A DNA stretch of 64,000 nucleotides from Acanthacorydalis orientalis (taxonomy: Eukaryota > Arthropoda > Insecta > Megaloptera > Corydalidae), in assembly GCA_034766995.1 (NCBI GenBank), contig CM068313.1, forward strand, positions 55,458,481-55,522,480, in the 5' to 3' direction. A program made the translations under genes and the position numbers. Below the pieces are notes generated by a model. That model searched no databases and was not told where the DNA came from. It was given only the letters and a program-made list of their open reading frames with translations. Positions 21,844-31,677 of the stretch are shown piece after piece (within the stretch, counting starts at the first letter, position 1; the number at the start of each line of letters is the position of its first letter).

Positions 21844-23134
21844 TTAGGTTGTAACATATCAAGTTGCCGAGTTTCAGTTAGTCATAGGTCGACCGCGATT
21901 GAGAAAAATTCTGTGCAATATTTTACAAGTTCAGCTATTTGGAATTGACTAATGTACTGTTACTATTGAACTGTTTTCAAATACGGAGTTACTGTTGTAA
22001 TTTTTATTTTTTTTATACCCTTTAGTAGGATGGTGTCCACAAAAGATTTGCGTCCACTTCTTTTACGAGTATATGAGTTCAAGTTGGGACACAATCCAGC
22101 GGTAGCAGGTAGAAATTTCAATGGAGCTTTCGGAGAAGGGTCGGATAGCCAGATAACAATTCAATTACGCCTCAAAAAATTTCGTTCCGGTAATATGAAT
22201 CTCGACAATGAGCCTCGAGGAAGGCCCAGAACCATTGTGAACGAACAACGTTCGAGAGCCTTGGTGGAAGCTAATCCACATACAACAGTTCGAGCTCTTG
22301 CATGTGATTTAAGTGTTAGTTTTATGACTGTTTCTCGTCATCTCGCTGTAATAAGAAAGGTGAAATAGCTGTGATAAGTGGGTGCCGCTCGAATTGACAG
22401 ATGGTCAGAAACTGAGACGCTTAGAGGTGTGTTCTTCATTGATGATTCGAAATGATAAAACACCATTTTTAAATCGAATCATTACTGGTGATGAGAAACG
22501 GATTCTGTATGATAACAGAAAAAGATCTGGACAATGGTTAAATGCGAATGAAGCTCCAGGACACGCAACCAAGCCGTCATTACATAAAAAAAAGCTTATG
22601 GTTACTATGTGGTGGACAAATAAAGGAATAATCCATTATTCTTTCTTAAAACTAGGCGAATCAATTACAGCTGATTCATATTGCCGCGAAATCGACAATA
22701 TGAATAAAAAATTAAATACAAAACTACCAATGCTAATCAATAGATATGGGTCAACACTATTGCAAGACAATGAATCACCACACACATCTCGAATTACAAT
22801 TTCCAAATTAAATTCATTAAATTATGAAATTTTACCGCATCCTCTTTATTCCCCAGATTTTTCACTGACAGACTATCATCTTGTTCGCCACTTGGAATAT
22901 TATTTAAGAAATAAAGAATGCCGATACCAAATAGAAGTGATTCAAGGATTCGAAGACTTTATAGGCTCTAAAAATGTCGATTTTTATAAAAATGGGAAAA
23001 ACAATCTAATATCTCATTGGCAAAAGGCCATTGAAGCCGATGGAGCTTATTTCGATTAAATATATTTGATTTTGTTAAAAATATTGCGTTTTAATTCTCA
23101 CCTACAAATGCCGTAATTTCATGTTACACCCTAA
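21844..23134 (+). mobile_element. Cecropia-like (Hsmar1-related) mariner, copy A, nearly intact
   Basis: The left end TTAGGTTGTAACATATCAAG and the right end ATGTTACACCCTAA form the inverted repeats; TA follows at 23135-23136. The left flank reads TG rather than TA, a likely point change. The length of 1291 bp is full. Copy B lies at 31678-32963. It is inserted in the piggyBac at 19901-23398. Confidence 0.9.
22030..23059 (+). pseudogene. Mariner transposase with one stop and one frameshift
   Basis: Starting at ATG 22030, the frame runs through YEFKLGHNPAVAGRNFNGAF, GRPRTIVNEQRSRALVEANP and VRALACDLSVSFMTVSRHL to RKVK, where GAG has become TAG. One extra base a few positions later shifts the frame. 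From about 22380 the second frame is open to the natural end AYFD and a stop at 23057-23059. The three catalytic aspartates are present (TGDEK near 22480, LQDNESPH near 22770, SLTDYH near 22870) with exactly 34 residues between the last two (DD34D). Resemblance is to the transposase part of SETMAR/Hsmar1. Confidence 0.92.
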
Positions 23135-23230
23135 TATTACATCCTATAATACCTTCCCTAAATAGCAGACGTAAAATGCAGGAAACAAAGAGAAAATTGC
23201 TTATAAATATTCTAAAATGTGCTAAAATTA

Positions 23231-23231
<1 letters not shown>

Positions 23232-23280
<49 letters not shown>
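23232..23280. repeat. (TA)n microsatellite
   Basis: About 24 TA units, located between the mariner and the right end of the surrounding piggyBac. Confidence 0.95.
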
Positions 23281-23281
<1 letters not shown>

Positions 23282-23402
23282 CCTAAATTTTACAACAAAT
23301 ATCAAGTGATTTTTTCCTACATGACGAGTATACTCGACATTAAACAAAAAAATACCATCTTTTCATGACGAGCATACTCGACATAAACTCTTAAGGGGTT
23401 AA

Positions 23403-23885
23403 TATAATAAACAATGTATTATTGAGTTTTAAACATAACGTGACTGAAAATGATAGAGCTACTCTAATAATAGAAAAAGTAAATATGTAAATAGAGTGAA
23501 AGGCCGTTATATCACGACCCGTAGTTAAAAATAACTTTCGAGAGTATAACGTTTTTTTAGGACCAGTTTGCCACCAATGCTTGTCAGAAGATGTTAAATA
23601 GAAAAGCCTTGAACGTCGTTACAGTGCCGGGACCCATAAAAGACCTGAAAACCAGTATTCGTCCTCGGATGTAACAAACGTCACGGTGAATCTGAACAAG
23701 GATGTGAAACGTCACGGACAGTCACAATCTGGGAAAAGTGAGTAAAACGCATCTCAGACATGTTATGTACATTGAAACATGCAAGATCGGTGGTCAGTGC
23801 TATTTAAAATGTAATATTTTCTCAGAAAGTTACAAATTCCTTTTTATAGTGTAGGTACTCGAGTGGTAACTGTCGCCAATATCAA
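23403..23885. other. Unassigned stretch
   Basis: Sequence at 23480-23740 is GC-richer than average and has short frames, but no family is recognised. Confidence 0.35.
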
Positions 23886-23888
23886 GCG

Positions 23889-24275
23889 TGTTTACAGCAG
23901 AGCTCCTCTTCAATCTCCCCCGAAGACGTTCATATGAATCCCGAATCCGACAAATAAAGTCTCTTTGCCTCCGAACAAAAGTAATATCTTCTGTTAACCC
24001 GCGAGTTTCTAATTTTAAACATTCCTTATCACCATCACAATGGATAGTTCCTCAAGCCACTTACCGTGTCGATCGGACATTTCTTCACAAGTCAGATACC
24101 TGTCCAGGGGTGTACCGGCAATAATTCTTAGAAATGCGTTCTCTATATTCCGAATACAAGCACATCTATACTGACAGGTCCCGATCTGGGGACATAGTGG
24201 GATGTGCGTACATGTAATAGCGAGCATATTTACAGCAGAGCTTTTCGCCATAGCGAGCAGAAACGGAACCGCCAG
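23889..24275 (+). pseudogene. Possible non-LTR retrotransposon (RNase H region) remnant
   Basis: Near 24150-24260 the translation gives KHIYTDRSRSGDIVGCAYM followed, after stops, by SIFTAELFA. This resembles the IYTDGS ... GCA ... FTAE(L) pattern of the RNase H domain of R1/Jockey-type LINEs. A similar SVFTAELL occurs at 23889, as if two RNase H pieces were adjacent. Between them the opposite strand reads FLRIIAGTPLDRYLT, vaguely like a LINE C-terminus. The assignment is tentative. Confidence 0.4.
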
Positions 24276-24329
24276 AAGTCGGCGAACGTAGCGAGTATGG
24301 GGCAGAGCCCCCTGGTAACTAAGAAAAAA

Positions 24330-25015
24330 ACATTTGCGAAAGTAAATTTACACATATCACTAAAACTACACTGCGATAATTATATCAGTTTCGCCTCAAG
24401 CCACTATATAATTATTCCAATTAATTATACATATCTTTTTATTGACTAATTCTAACTGTACATACAGTTTTGTCTAACAGTGTACACAAATATAAAATCA
24501 GTATAATTCAATACCGATTACATAATATTAAAAATTATAAAAACACGTTAATTACTCAGTTCTGAGAAGTATTTAAACGATATAACTTGTTCTCCATGAT
24601 TAAAGTGTACTAGAATTGCACTTACACCGTATAATTAATATAAAAGTTTTTCAACGTACATCCTATATAAAACGTTTATGTAATATAATACTTTTTACAC
24701 TAGGAAAAAAACTATTACTGATTGAACGTCGTTGATAATTAAACACAGGATGAAAATATGTAGTTCAATCAGAAAAATATCACATGTATTGTGTTTCTTT
24801 CTTTTTTTGCCACGAATTTTAGAAAAATGTAAACTTATTACAGTTTTTGTGTCTTGATATATTTGATTGTCCCTCTGAGACAAAATATCTCCGATACCAA
24901 CCCTTGTCCTGTTTTTATGTTTTGTCCAGTACATGAATGTAGACTTGATTCGTAGAATATCTGGGAAAACCATGTTTCTTTCTTCAGAAAAAACGTTTAT
25001 TTAATTCATTATTTA
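24330..25015. other. AT-rich intergenic stretch
   Basis: No recognised gene. A minus-strand open frame of 92 codons at 24695-24973 shows no family resemblance. Confidence 0.4.
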
Positions 25016-25286
25016 ATGGCAGAGTGAATATAATATTTTTGGAACTGCGGTACGCCCTTTGCATAGATAAAGTCGAATGAATAACTGCTTGAAAAACACT
25101 CACCGAACAGTGAATCGTGACGGTGGATCAGTCGTGGTTTGGGGATCGATGTCGGCTAATGGCCCGGAGATTCTTCATTTTATAAACGAAAATATAGACT
25201 AAAATAAGTATTTAGATATTCTAAAACAAAAATTCCCTCCTAGTATATAAAAAGTGGGTCTAGGACATGATTACTCTTTTTATTAA

Positions 25287-26618
25287 CCCTGCGGAGGTCA
25301 CGGCTGATCTGAGATACAAATTGTTTTATTAAATATCCTTAAACATATCCAAAGTTTAGCTTGGAGGTCATGACTAGTTGCGCATGCATATATTGCTAGT
25401 GATATTCCGCACTGTTTACTCCGTCGATTTCATTATAACACATGTTATGTAAAAGTGTGTGATATTTGATAGTAAATTGTACCTGAGAGATGCCGCGAAC
25501 TCCGATATCAGTATTGGTTTAGTTATTTTTTTTTCATTTACCGTTGAAAATGGTTGAAGAAATATATCGATTGGATAATCCACCAGATATTGAAGAGATT
25601 CAGAGAATATTAATAGAGTCCGATGATGAGAATGATACAGTCGAATGCGAAAATAAAAGTGATTTAGAAACTGATGATTGTGTGGAAGTTCGCTCAGACG
25701 ATTCGGATACCGAACAGAATATTTCTAGTGAAGAAAGTGAAGATGAATTAGACACGAATGGAGAATATTTTCCTGGAAATGAAAAATAATCAAAATCAAC
25801 GAAAAATCCAGTAAGATGACAATTTAGAAGACGGCTGCAGAATATTTTATGGCAACTTCAGTTAGTTCAACTAAACGCAATAAATAGCAAGACAGAACTT
25901 GGAATTGCTTTATCACAGATGATATTTTAGGTCCAATCTTATCATATACGAATAAATGCATCGATACTATTACGAATCGGTATTCAAGAGAAAAAGATGC
26001 TGAACAAATAGACAAAAAAGAATTGAAAGGATGTTTAATCCTTTTATATCTAACTGGTTTACATCGCAACAACCGACTAAATTTGGAGGATTTATGGGCT
26101 GCGGATGGTAGTGATATTGAACTTTTTAGACTTAAGATGTCTTTACGGACATTTACATTTATTCACAATTATATCAGGTTTGATGACAAACGTACCCGCT
26201 TAGAACGCCTGAAAGTTGACAAATTAGCGGCTGTGAGAGACATTTTCTCACTTGTAGAAAATTGCAAATTATGCTTCTCTATGAGACAGAATGTATCAAC
26301 AGACGAAATATTACGTGGGTTTAGAGGCAAATACAAATCAAACTATTGAAGGTTCCGATTAATTCATGTTAAGTACATTTGTTTAGTTTTATTTTCTTTC
26401 ATTATCCATGTTTGCGTTATTTTGTAACAAAAACTTTTATTCTTTATATTTCTTTATCCAGTAACTTCTAGATTGTAACTGAAAGTAAATAAACCATCAT
26501 GTATTTGCACTGTTATTTTTTTCATTTTTATCCTGTTTCAGCACATACTAGTAATGAATGTATCTATCGGATACACGCGACCTAAGCTGCAATTTTTTCG
26601 ACCGCGTCCTCCACACGG
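25287..26618 (+). mobile_element. Non-autonomous piggyBac, twin copy 1
   Basis: TTAA at 25283-25286 and 26619-26622 flank inverted ends CCCTGCGGAGGTCACGG and, from the right, CCGTGTGGAGGACGCGG. The 1332-bp element is about 1 kb shorter than complete piggyBacs. A close relative with the same internal structure is at 56335-57678. Confidence 0.9.
25550..26349 (+). pseudogene. piggyBac transposase, truncated and frameshifted, twin copy 1
   Basis: ATG at 25550 opens an acidic N-terminus (EEIYRLDNPPDIEEIQRI, ESEDELDTNGEYFPGNEK) ending in a stop at 25787, where the twin copy has GAA. A frame change near 25905 leads into DDILG-like sequence and then LILLYLTGLHRNNRLNLEDL, FRLKMSLRTFTFIHNYIRFD and KLAAVRDIFS. 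The frame ends FRGKYKSNY with a stop at 26347. The catalytic core that should follow FRG(R/K) is deleted. The frame change and the truncated end are shared with the copy at 56602. Confidence 0.88.
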
Positions 26619-27182
26619 TTAAGACGACACAAAGCACAAAGCTGATAAAGTACGAATGTGGTTTCTTTACAATTGATCTCGCGTAATGAAAACTCCGCCG
26701 TAAAGTTTCAATCTAAATATAATCAAAAATTTGTGAAGCCACCTCGAAAAAATTCCCATTCACACAATTTTTAACAAGGGTGACTGAAGAAAAAAACGTT
26801 AATGAAGGAATGGAATAATATTGATGCAACTTACTGCCAAAATCTAATGTAAAGTATTCCTTCAAGACTCAACACGATTCAGAAAATTAAGGGATTACAT
26901 ACTAAATATTGTATTTAAAAAAGACATATTTATTCTCTAATTATTTTAATGAAACGAAAGTGTCCCAGTTTCATTACGGCATTGATTTTTCATTTTCATT
27001 TTGTTTAAGATTATTTCTGTTATTATCATGAACTAATTACACTTTTATTTCATATAATCAGAAAACACATAAAATAAACTAACTGAAAATAACATTCTTT
27101 ATTACATTATATCAATTTTTTACGATTAAACATTTTTTATTGAAAGTGTTCCAGTTTCACTGTGAGTCACTGTATATTGTAG

Positions 27183-27446
27183 TAATTAATTAATATTTAC
27201 CTTACTATCTTTTTTATTATTTAGTTTATTTAGCATTTACATAACATTTTTGATCAGAATTTTTCATGATTTGTTGGGGGGAGGGAGTAAATAATTAATT
27301 TGTGAAAGTGTTTTGCCATCCACTATATTATGAACTTTATATTATATGTTTAATTGGCTGTAATCCTCATTTTTTAGAACAGATAAAAGATAATTGAAGA
27401 ACATGCTGCAAAAATTATATAAGTCCACTTTTGGCACAAATGTGCT
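27183..27446. repeat. Diverged repeat unit A, first part
   Basis: This AT-rich block with TTAATTGGCTGTAATCCTCA and GATAAAAGATAATT has a counterpart at about 30460-30670. Its continuation is displaced to 28900-29027 by two transposons. Confidence 0.7.
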
Positions 27447-27448
27447 TA

Positions 27449-28743
27449 TACAGGGTGATATAAAAAAATGAAGGGGTTTGAATAGTTCACATTTTCTTTG
27501 CTTAAATGTCTTTTCTCTTCTTTTCAAAATTTTATAAATAAAATTTATGAAATTTATCGTAAAAAAGGTACACGACAGAACCAAAATAATCGAATTTTAT
27601 TTTGAAAATCTGCTTTCAATTATTTTGACGTAGCGAGAATATCGTCGTTATTTTAATATTCGAACAAGAACCATCTGAGTCAATAATTAATCGTTTTTTT
27701 GCACTTTTTCGACAACGAGCTGGAGTAAGTAACCGTCCAGGATCTGGAAAACATCGTCCGGCTCTAACTGACGAAAACATTTAAAGTATACAATAGAGTA
27801 TTGAGCAAAGTCCTGTAACCTCGACCAGAAGACGTTCAGCCCTACTTGGAATATTTCGAAGGTCGCTGCAAAGGATTCTGGTCGCATTAAAAATGTGTTC
27901 TCATACAAAGTACAGATTATGCAAGAACTAAAGCCAATAGATTACCAGCATCACCTTGACTATGTAATTCGTTTTCATCAACAAACAGAAGAAAATAATA
28001 AATTTATTCTCAATTTGATTATGAGTGATGATGAAGCTCATTTCGACATAAATAGCTTCGTGAACATACAAAACTGTAGAATATGGGATACAGATAATCC
28101 AAGAGAACTTCATTACACCCACTTCAGTGCACTGTTTGGCGCGGTGTAAAATCCGAAACGATTATAGGGTCTTATTTCTTCAAAAATGAAGAGGGTACTG
28201 CTGTAACCATAAATGGTGCTCGATACCGTACTATGATAGAAACTGTTTTGAGACGAGCTATTGATAATCGTCCACAGATATGGTTCCAGCATGATAAAAC
28301 CACAGTGCACACAACAAGACTCGTTATAGAACTTTGGCAGGACATTTTAGCGAACGCATAATTTCAAGATACAAGGCGTTTAATTGGCCTACGCGTTCGT
28401 CTGATTTAAGCCCACGCAATTTTTTTCTATGGGGAGGGGGATACTTAAAAGACCTTTATATGTTAATAAGCCAAAGAGCATCTTGCAGCTAAAGAAAGAC
28501 ATATAAGAATAAATTATAGCGTCATGTCCAGAAATCCTGAGTAAAGTGATGGGAAACGCCTTAGAAAGAGTTCGACTTTCTGAAGTCGAGAATGCGAATC
28601 ACTTATGTGATGTCATTTTTCATGTATAATCAGGAAAAACTACTCATCCTTATACTATATTTTTGGAAATAAAAAAAGATGAAAATATTAACAAAAAAAT
28701 AGTAATTTTTTAAACCCCTTCGTTCTTTTTGCGCCACCTTGTA
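27449..28743 (+). mobile_element. Tc1/mariner-group element (PLDFFLWG type), decayed
   Basis: The left end TACAGGGTGATATAAAAAAA plus GAAGGGGTTT and the right end AAACCCCTTCG ... CACCTTGTA are inverted repeats, with TA at 27447-27448 and 28744-28745. The length is 1295 bp. Other pieces of this group lie at 2455-4440 and 41618-42467. Confidence 0.85.
27700..28629 (+). pseudogene. Tc1/mariner-group transposase pseudogene
   Basis: A helix-turn-helix segment (NRPGSGKHRPALTDENI, LLGISRRSLQRILVALKM) is followed by MQELKPIDYQHHLDYVIRFH. IMSDDEAHFDINSFVNIQNC comes next with the first Asp, then NPRELHYTHFSALFG. The second Asp lies in WFQHDKTTVHTTR near 28290. The third position reads SDLSPRNFFLWG, Asn instead of Asp. 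Many insect proteins of this type carry an N-terminal DUF4817-like domain. Stops and frameshifts occur near 27781 and 28147. Confidence 0.82.
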
Positions 28744-28745
28744 TA

Positions 28746-29025
28746 TACACTAAAATTTACTTTAAAAAATATCTTTCGATTGGTACAAGAACTATGTATT
28801 TAAGTCAAGTTATACACTTAATATTACAAAAAAAATTGACTTATGCACATCGTATATTCATAAAATATGTTTTTTTATTTATCTCAGAAGTAGTAATTTA
28901 GAATTATATCCTTTTTGCAGTGAGATCTTCAATTTTGCTGTTGATCCCCAAATACCAAATTAGTTCAAATTTAAAGCTGGAGCACTTACTTTCCACCGCA
29001 ATGTTAATTTTATAATCAATAGACA
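28746..29025. repeat. Diverged repeat unit A, second part
   Basis: The stretch from GCTGTTGATCCCCAAATACC to CACCGCAATGTTAATTT matches 30665-30745 (CTACTGTTGACCCGCAAATACC). The first 150 bp have no counterpart in unit B. Confidence 0.7.
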
Positions 29026-29027
29026 TA

Positions 29028-30319
29028 ACAGGTGGGCTGAAAAGTTCGTAGGCTTGCATAGAAAAAATTTTGTTTTTGATAGAATTTGATTTTATTATTC
29101 AATATAGTTCCCTTCGAGGGCGATACAACGATTATAGCGGTCATACAATTTTTCGATACCATTTTTATAATACGATTTGTCTTTAGCCTCAAAATAGGCT
29201 TCAGTTTCGGCGATTACCTCTTCATCGGAGCAAAATTTCCGTCCAGCGAGCATCCTCTTGAGGTCTGAGAACAGAAAAAAGTCGCTGGGGGCCAGATCTG
29301 GAGAGTACGGTGGATGCGGAAGCAATTAGAAGCCCAATTCTTGCAATTTCGCCATCGATTTCATTGATTTGTGACACGGTGTATTGTCTTGATGAAACAG
29401 CACTTTCTTCTTCTTCAAATGAGGCCGCTTTTTCGCGATTTCGTCTTTTAAACGCTCCAATAACGCTACGTAATAGCCGCTGTTTATGGCTTTTCCCTTT
29501 TTAAGATAGTCAATGAATATTATAGCACGAGTATCCCAGAATACTGATGCCAGAACCTTGCCAGCCGACTTTTGCGTCTTTCCACGCTTTGGAGTCGGTT
29601 CATCACGTGCAGTCCACTCGGCTGACTGTCGATTGGACTCCGGTGTGAAATGATGGAGCCATGTTTCATCCATCGTCACATATCGACGCAAAAATTCGGA
29701 TTTATTACGATTGAACAGCTCCAAACACTCCTTAGAATCATCGATTCGTTGTTGTTTTTGGTCGATTGTGAGCTCGCGCGGCACCCACTTTGAACAGAGC
29801 GTTCGCATATCCAAATATTCGTGCACGATATGACCAACACGTTCCTTTGATATCTTTAGGGTCTCAGCTATCTCAATCAACTTCACTTTACGGTTATCAA
29901 AAGTTATTTTGTGGACTTTTTTGATGTTCTCGTCGGTAACAGCCTCTTTGGGGCATCCACTGCGTGCATCGTCCTCGGTGCTCATTTCGCCTCGTTTAAA
30001 TTTAGCAAACCACTTCTCTACGGTTGATTTTCCTGGTGCAGAGTCCGAATAATGTTTATTAAGCCAAGCCTTGTTTTTAACAGTATTTTTTTTCGCCAAA
30101 AAGCAATGCTTTGTTAACACACGAAATTCCTTTTTATCCATTTTTTCAAGGTAACAAAAGTTCTTTCACTAAAAATGCTATAACTCAGATACTAATAGTG
30201 CAACAGCTGTCAAATTTATACACGCGTCTTTTGAAGGTTAGGGCTAACTAAAAATCATATGGATTTGATACTAGTAGCGCCATCTATGTGTCAGCCTACG
30301 AACTTTTCAGCCCACCTGT
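29028..30319 (-). mobile_element. Himar1-like (irritans) mariner, nearly intact
   Basis: ACAGGTGGGCTGAAAAGTTC and the next seven bases (GTAGGCT) are repeated perfectly and inverted at the right end, 30293-30319. TA at 29026-29027 and 30320-30321 completes the target duplication. The length of 1292 bp is full size. Perfect termini and an almost complete reading frame make it the best-preserved element in the window. Confidence 0.96.
29095..30141 (-). pseudogene. Himar1-like transposase with a single premature stop
   Basis: The frame starts at MDKKEFRVLTKHCFLAKKNT (30141) and runs 348 codons, the length of Himar1, to NRCIALEGNYIE at 29095. The two helix-turn-helix regions occupy residues of about 1-110, and the WVPREL linker lies near 119. 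Catalytic aspartates are at about 158 (VTMDETWLHHF), 252 (LFHQDNTPCHK) and 287 (SPDLAPSDFFLF), a DD34D spacing. The only lesion I see is TAA at 29326-29328, codon 272, where relatives have Glu. The nonsense codon separates the second from the third Asp, so the truncated 271-residue product would be inactive. Confidence 0.96.
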
Positions 30320-30454
30320 TAGATACAATCGAAACGAAAGACTTGCAATACTACTTTTGAAAAGTTGCAAAAACGCTGGAATAAGTACTTGACCACAATA
30401 ATTTGTTTTTTCATTCGAACATTCGCGGTACTTTTTGATCACTCCTCAAATATA

Positions 30455-30950
30455 TTATTAATTGCTTAATATTAATCTTACTATCTAATTCATTATCGAG
30501 TTTATTTAACATTATATAATATTTTTAACCAGATTTTTTTGTAGTTTGTGGGGTTAGTAAATAATTTATGAAAGTGTAAAAACCACAGTGTTGACTCTAT
30601 TATAAAATTTTTATTATTCGTCTAATTGGCTGTAATCCTCATTTCTTTGAAGCGATAAAAGATAATTCTACTGTTGACCCGCAAATACCAAATTCATTCA
30701 GTTTTAAATCTGACGTACTTACTTTTCACCGCAACGTTAATTTCACAACTAATAGGAATAGATAGGATAATCAAAATTCTAGAATTTTCTCAAAATCTTT
30801 CACTAGTGAATTTTTTTTTCATATCTAATTGTTGCTCAAAATCAAAAACGATCAATAATAATTTATTAAATATTTTTGACCAGAAATATCAGTTTGTGAA
30901 TCAAAAAAGAATTCATTTGTGAAAGTGACTTTAGTCATAGTGTCGGAATT
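30455..30950. repeat. Diverged repeat units B and C
   Basis: Unit B (about 30455-30760) repeats 27183-27446 followed by 28900-29025. A shorter unit C (about 30840-30935) repeats the AAATATTTTTGACCAGA ... TTTGTGAAAGTG part once more. The recurrent TGAAAGTG followed by a CACTG- or CAGTG-like word resembles Tc1-type termini. The nature of the repeat is unknown. Confidence 0.6.
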
Positions 30951-30951
30951 G

Positions 30952-31675
30952 TATTGAAATGTTTTCAGTAACAATGTTTTATTTTCTACGATCACATTCA
31001 TATAGCAGATCTTACGGACATATTATAAAGATTTACAGAGAAAAAAATTATATCTAAACGGAATTTGTTTGTAACTGCTATAACAAGCGATTTAACAAAA
31101 CAATATAATCGGTTTTGCAATTCTCTTTTTAGCAGAGATCCATCAGTATGGAATATATAAAAAAAATCAATAAACATTTTTTTAATATTATTATTAATCA
31201 GTTCCGAACTTACAGGACTGGATCCTGCTCGCTCATTAATAATTATTCTATTTACATAATGATATAGTTTATGCATATTGTGGTGATTGATAACAATTAT
31301 CACCTGACTAATTTATTATCTAGTTTTTTAATATAAAATTTATAACTAAAACCCAATTTTAATATAATTTTTTTTAATTTATTTTACAAGTGTTTACATT
31401 ATTATAAATTGAATTTTATATTAATGTTTTTTCTATTATGCTTATTATATTTTACTTTATTTATTCGTTGAGAGCACTTCTACTTTTTAGATAATTTGTG
31501 ATGAAATAAAATAGGTTTCGCACTTATTGCTAGTTTTTTATTTTTAAAATTTCTCAATGTGTTATCAATCTGCAAGGATCTGTACTCTTAAGTTTTCGGA
31601 ATGAGGGCACTCGATGAAAATATCTTCCAAGGCTTCTATTTGTTTCCATTCTACAGATTTTGTATTCTATATTTG
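30952..31675. other. AT-rich stretch, one weak coding-like trace
   Basis: On the minus strand 31575-31660 reads LEDIFIECPHSENLRVQI, a pattern seen near the C-terminus of some LINE proteins (IECP). This is too short to call. Otherwise featureless. Confidence 0.3.
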
Positions 31676-31677
31676 TA

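Larger units (their letters stand above)
19901..23398 (-). mobile_element. piggyBac element carrying two nested mariners
   Basis: TTAA at 19897-19900 is followed by CCCCTTAAACG, and the right end CTTAAGGGG is followed by TTAA at 23399-23402. The palindrome CGAGTATACTCG occurs inside both ends (19967-19978 and 23325-23336, with a one-base variant at 23369-23380). The 3498-bp span is inflated by mariners at 20174-21106 and 21844-23134. Without them it is about 1.27 kb, a piggyBac that has lost its catalytic domain. Confidence 0.82.
25018..27172 (+). mobile_element. Tc1-like element split by a piggyBac insertion
   Basis: The left part, 25018-25286, reads RDGGSVVVWGSMSANGPEIL and NKYLDILKQKFPPS. 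The right part, 26619-26880, reads DDTKHKADKVRMWFLYN and KEWNNIDATYCQNLM. Both are collinear with Tc1 transposase. The right end closes with CAGTTTCACTGTGAGTCACTG at 27152-27172 followed by TA, a Tc1-type terminus, and a similar inner repeat (AGTGTCCCAGTTTCATTAC) lies near 26960. The left terminus was not found. A piggyBac interrupts it at 25287-26618. Confidence 0.82.

Noticed and set aside
24695..24973. 92-codon minus-strand frame
   Set aside because: No recognised family, AT-rich hydrophobic tail, no flanking splice or repeat signals.
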